Assembly (NCBI GenBank): GCA_905234015.1
Contig: CAJOFK010000008.1
Coordinates: 1-36,302, forward strand
DNA length: 36,302 nt
Origin: an uncultured Ruminococcus sp.
GTDB taxonomy: Bacteria; Bacillota; Clostridia; Oscillospirales; Acutalibacteraceae
Reading direction: 5' to 3'
Numbering within the stretch: position 1 is the first letter of the stretch; every line of letters begins with the position of its first letter. Position numbers and translations under genes: made by a program. The notes under the pieces were generated by a model. It was not told the DNA's origin and searched no databases. It worked only from the letters and a program-made list of their open reading frames with translations. Positions 34,316 to 36,302 of the stretch are shown in pieces.

Positions 34316-34681
34316 ATGGGACATAAGATTGAAAGGACTACCGAGGATATAAAGAGAGAGCTTACGGCGATTTTCCGCGAGCTTAAGGACCCGCGCGTTA
34401 AAGACGCGTTCATCTCGATTATCCGTGTAGAGGTAACCAACGACCTGTCCTACTGTACGGTATATGTCAGCGCAATTGAGGGAATGGAGCGCTGTAAGCT
34501 CGCTTGCAAAGGGCTCGACAGCGCAAAGGGCTTCATACGCAGGGAGCTCGGCCACAGGCTCAGGCTCCGCCACGTTCCCGAGCTGATATTCACCGCCAGC
34601 GACAGCATTGAATACAGCGCGAATATTTCGCGGATTTTAAACGATTTAGATATTAAGGACGACGATAATTATGACTCTTAA
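34316..34681 (+). CDS. rbfA: 30S ribosome-binding factor RbfA
   Basis: Cold-shock factor needed for 16S rRNA 5'-end maturation. The 121 residues match RbfA closely from the first residues (IERTTEDIKRELTAIFRELKDPRV), through RVEVTNDLSYCTVYVSAI and GFIRRELGHRLRLRHVPEL, to the C-terminal DSIEYSANISRIL. That N-terminal match fixes the start at 34316 even though no Shine-Dalgarno sequence is seen close to it. It overlaps the next gene by 11 bases. Confidence 0.95.
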   Translation: MGHKIERTTEDIKRELTAIFRELKDPRVKDAFISIIRVEVTNDLSYCTVYVSAIEGMERCKLACKGLDSAKGFIRRELGHRLRLRHVPELIFTASDSIEYSANISRILNDLDIKDDDNYDS

Positions 34682-35597
34682 AGAGGTATCGGATTTAATA
34701 TTACAGCATAATAATTTTGAGATTTTAACTCACGATTATCCTGACGGCGACTGTATCGGAAGCGCCTTTGCGCTTGCGCTCGCGCTTAAGCAAATCGGAA
34801 AAAACGCCCGGGTTATTATGACCGAGCGTCTTAATAAATATAACTATATTTACGATATGCTTACGGAGTCCGATTTTAAGGCGGAGTATATTATTTCAAC
34901 TGACGTAGCCGACGAAAAGCTCCTCGGCTCAAATAAAAAATTTTATTCGGGTAAGATTGAGTTATGTATCGACCATCATAAGTCGAACCGGATTGACGCC
35001 CCTTATAAATACGTCGATTCCGAAGCCGCTGCGGCAGGCGAGATAATTTTTAAGCTCATTCCGCTTTTAGGCGCAAAGTATAATAAGGATATCGCCGACT
35101 GCCTTTATACGGCAATCAGCACCGACACCGGCTGCTTCAGATATTCAAATACAACCTCCGAGACAATGCGGATTGCGGCTGAGTTAATCGACCTCGGATG
35201 CAGCAGTGCCGAAATCAATAAGAGTATGTTTGAGACTAAATCGAGGGGCAGAATTGAGCTTGAGCGCGAGGTGCTTGAGAATATGATTTTCTGCGCCGGC
35301 GGCAAATGCGCTATCGTTTACACTACTCTTAAAATGACCGAAAACCTCGGCGACGACGAAACCGAGGGGATCGCGTCTATTCCCCGTCAGATCGAGGGAG
35401 TTAAAATCGGCATAACCATCCGTGAAAAGGAAAACGATTATAAGGTTTCAGTGCGTACTAACGACGGCGTTGATGCGTGCAGCTTCTGCAAACGCTTCGG
35501 CGGCGGCGGACATATCGCGGCTTCGGGCTGTTCCTTAAAGGGCAGCCTGGAGGAGGTTATAGAAAAACTGAAAACCGCGGCGGAAGAAGTCTTATGA
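34671..35597 (+). CDS. nrnA: DHH/DHHA1 phosphoesterase, NrnA-type oligoribonuclease/pAp phosphatase
   Basis: Degrades short RNA oligomers and 3',5'-pAp. A 308-residue protein with the DHH-family metal motifs: HDYPDGDCIGSA (about residue 20), ISTDVAD, CIDHHKSN (about 103) and TAISTDTGCFRYSNT. The C-terminal DHHA1 domain carries the Gly-rich GGGGHIAASGCS. Placement between rbfA and truB is the standard Firmicutes order. It starts inside rbfA, and its stop overlaps truB by four bases (ATGA). NrnA is favoured by context; the Mn-pyrophosphatase-like and GdpP families differ in domain layout. Confidence 0.9.
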   Translation: MTLKEVSDLILQHNNFEILTHDYPDGDCIGSAFALALALKQIGKNARVIMTERLNKYNYIYDMLTESDFKAEYIISTDVADEKLLGSNKKFYSGKIELCIDHHKSNRIDAPYKYVDSEAAAAGEIIFKLIPLLGAKYNKDIADCLYTAISTDTGCFRYSNTTSETMRIAAELIDLGCSSAEINKSMFETKSRGRIELEREVLENMIFCAGGKCAIVYTTLKMTENLGDDETEGIASIPRQIEGVKIGITIREKENDYKVSVRTNDGVDACSFCKRFGGGGHIAASGCSLKGSLEEVIEKLKTAAEEVL

Positions 35598-36302
35598 ACG
35601 GCGTTTTACTGATTGATAAGCCGAAGGAGCATACCTCTTTTGACGTTGTCGCAATCGTCAGACGACTTATATCTCAAAAAAAGATAGGTCATACGGGAAC
35701 TCTCGACCCTAACGCGACGGGAGTTCTTCCTCTTTTAATAGGAAACGCGACCAAGGCTCAGGATATTATCCCGAATCACGATAAGGAGTATATCGCAGGC
35801 TTTCAGCTTGGTTTAACCTCCGACACTCTCGATATATGGGGTGAGGTTAAAAAGTATTCAGCCCCTTCGGTAAAAAGAGCTGAGCTTGAAAAGACGCTTG
35901 AAAGCTTCCGCGGTGAAATCGAGCAGATTCCGCCGATGTATTCCGCAGTTCAGGTTAAGGGGCAGCGTCTTTACGACTTAGCGCGTCAGGGTATTGAGGT
36001 TGAAAGAAAACCGAGAAAAATAAAGATTTACGAGCTTACGCTTTTAAGCTATGACGAGGAAAATTTCAGCGGTACGCTTAAGATAGGCTGTTCAAAGGGA
36101 ACTTATATCCGCTCGCTTATTGACGATATCGGAAAAAACCTCGGTTCCGGAGCGGTTATGACGTCGCTCGACAGAACCAAGGCGTGCGGATTTGATAAGA
36201 GGGGTTGTATCCCTCTTGAAAAACTCAGAGAGCTCTCCCCCGCCGAAATCGAATCAAGCCTAAGCTCTACGGAAAGCCTGTTTAAAGCTTACCCCGAACT
36301 AA
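35594..36302 (+). CDS. truB: tRNA pseudouridine(55) synthase TruB, 5' part
   Basis: Makes pseudouridine 55 in the T-loop of tRNAs. Not in the ORF track because it runs off the window without a stop. The visible 236 codons start MNGVLLIDKPKEHTSFDVV, have the catalytic Asp 38 in IGHTGTLDPNATGVL, then KEYIAGFQLGLTSDTLD, IPPMYSAVQVKGQRLYDLAR and GTYIRSLIDDIG, all in the right order. The family is about 300 residues, so roughly 60 residues (the C-terminal domain) lie beyond the edge. It overlaps nrnA by ATGA. Confidence 0.96.
   Translation, partial: MNGVLLIDKPKEHTSFDVVAIVRRLISQKKIGHTGTLDPNATGVLPLLIGNATKAQDIIPNHDKEYIAGFQLGLTSDTLDIWGEVKKYSAPSVKRAELEKTLESFRGEIEQIPPMYSAVQVKGQRLYDLARQGIEVERKPRKIKIYELTLLSYDEENFSGTLKIGCSKGTYIRSLIDDIGKNLGSGAVMTSLDRTKACGFDKRGCIPLEKLRELSPAEIESSLSSTESLFKAYPEL

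Noticed and set aside
34172-34326. Two mini-ORFs as real small genes
   Set aside because: GGAG is only two bases from each ATG, too close for efficient initiation, and the peptides show no pattern; kept only as part of the spacer observation.
33713-34573. Minus-strand ORF of 286 aa
   Set aside because: Antisense to infB and rbfA, no ribosome site or family resemblance; a shadow caused by their codon bias. It only stays open across the spacer by chance.
1-36302. CRISPR array, rRNA, tRNA, transposase or prophage genes
   Set aside because: Scanned for regular direct repeats, tRNA-like cloverleaves with T-loop consensus and mobile-element proteins; none found.

Overview
The window looks like a chromosomal segment of a low-to-mid GC, Gram-positive Clostridia, most likely a gut or rumen member of the Ruminococcus/Oscillospiraceae type. 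The evidence is a valS T-box leader, sigma-A promoters with 16-17 bp spacers, strong AGGAGG ribosome sites, a SpoVA protein (an endospore-former trait), a large single-chain PurL, a nusA-infB operon with rnpM and an L7Ae-like gene, and a secreted protein with starch-binding-like modules and a Lys-rich Ig-like C-terminus. No rRNA, tRNA, CRISPR array, transposase or prophage gene is seen. The placement is inferred from gene style, not from a database search.

Layout, left to right. 1-1494 is the 3' part of a secreted carbohydrate-binding protein. 1661-5428 is purL. 5532-8862 (minus strand) holds a small unknown gene and two tandem paralogous secreted Lys-rich proteins that share an ECF-sigma-like upstream module. 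9092-10917 is a coupled pair: an SDR oxidoreductase and an NTP_transf_5 nucleotidyltransferase-like protein. 11205-15970 is a cell-envelope block: a lipoprotein and a GtrA flippase on the minus strand, divergent from a YfhO-family membrane protein. 16036-16470 is a nucleoside 2-deoxyribosyltransferase, followed by a cloverleaf-like 144-bp element in the convergent gap before valS (minus strand, T-box controlled). 19664-23097 is a heterodimeric ABC exporter with one degenerate ATP site, and 23192-23545 is a lone spoVAE. 23708-28640 is a four-gene operon: Gld-type ABC ATPase, permease, GldG-like protein and DUF4340 protein. 28768-29334 is a four-helix membrane protein with its own promoter. 29502 to the end is the conserved translation/RNA operon rimP-nusA-rnpM-ylxQ-infB-rbfA-nrnA-truB, with truB cut by the window edge.

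How the genes work together. The rimP-truB operon covers 30S maturation, transcription elongation and termination, initiation factor 2, nanoRNA turnover and tRNA U55 modification. GtrA plus YfhO match two of the three parts of the CsbB-GtcA-YfhO envelope glycosylation route; the glycosyltransferase that would load the lipid carrier is not in the window. The Gld-type ABC genes are joined by TAATG overlaps and probably make one membrane complex of unknown substrate.

The least explained pieces are non-coding: (i) the 45-bp module shared by the two Lys-rich secreted paralogues, (ii) the cloverleaf between the deoxyribosyltransferase and valS, (iii) a cluster of GTGACAG/CTGTCAC sites between convergent genes, (iv) the structured rimP leader, and (v) a 192-nt spacer before rbfA with no nearby Shine-Dalgarno sequence.
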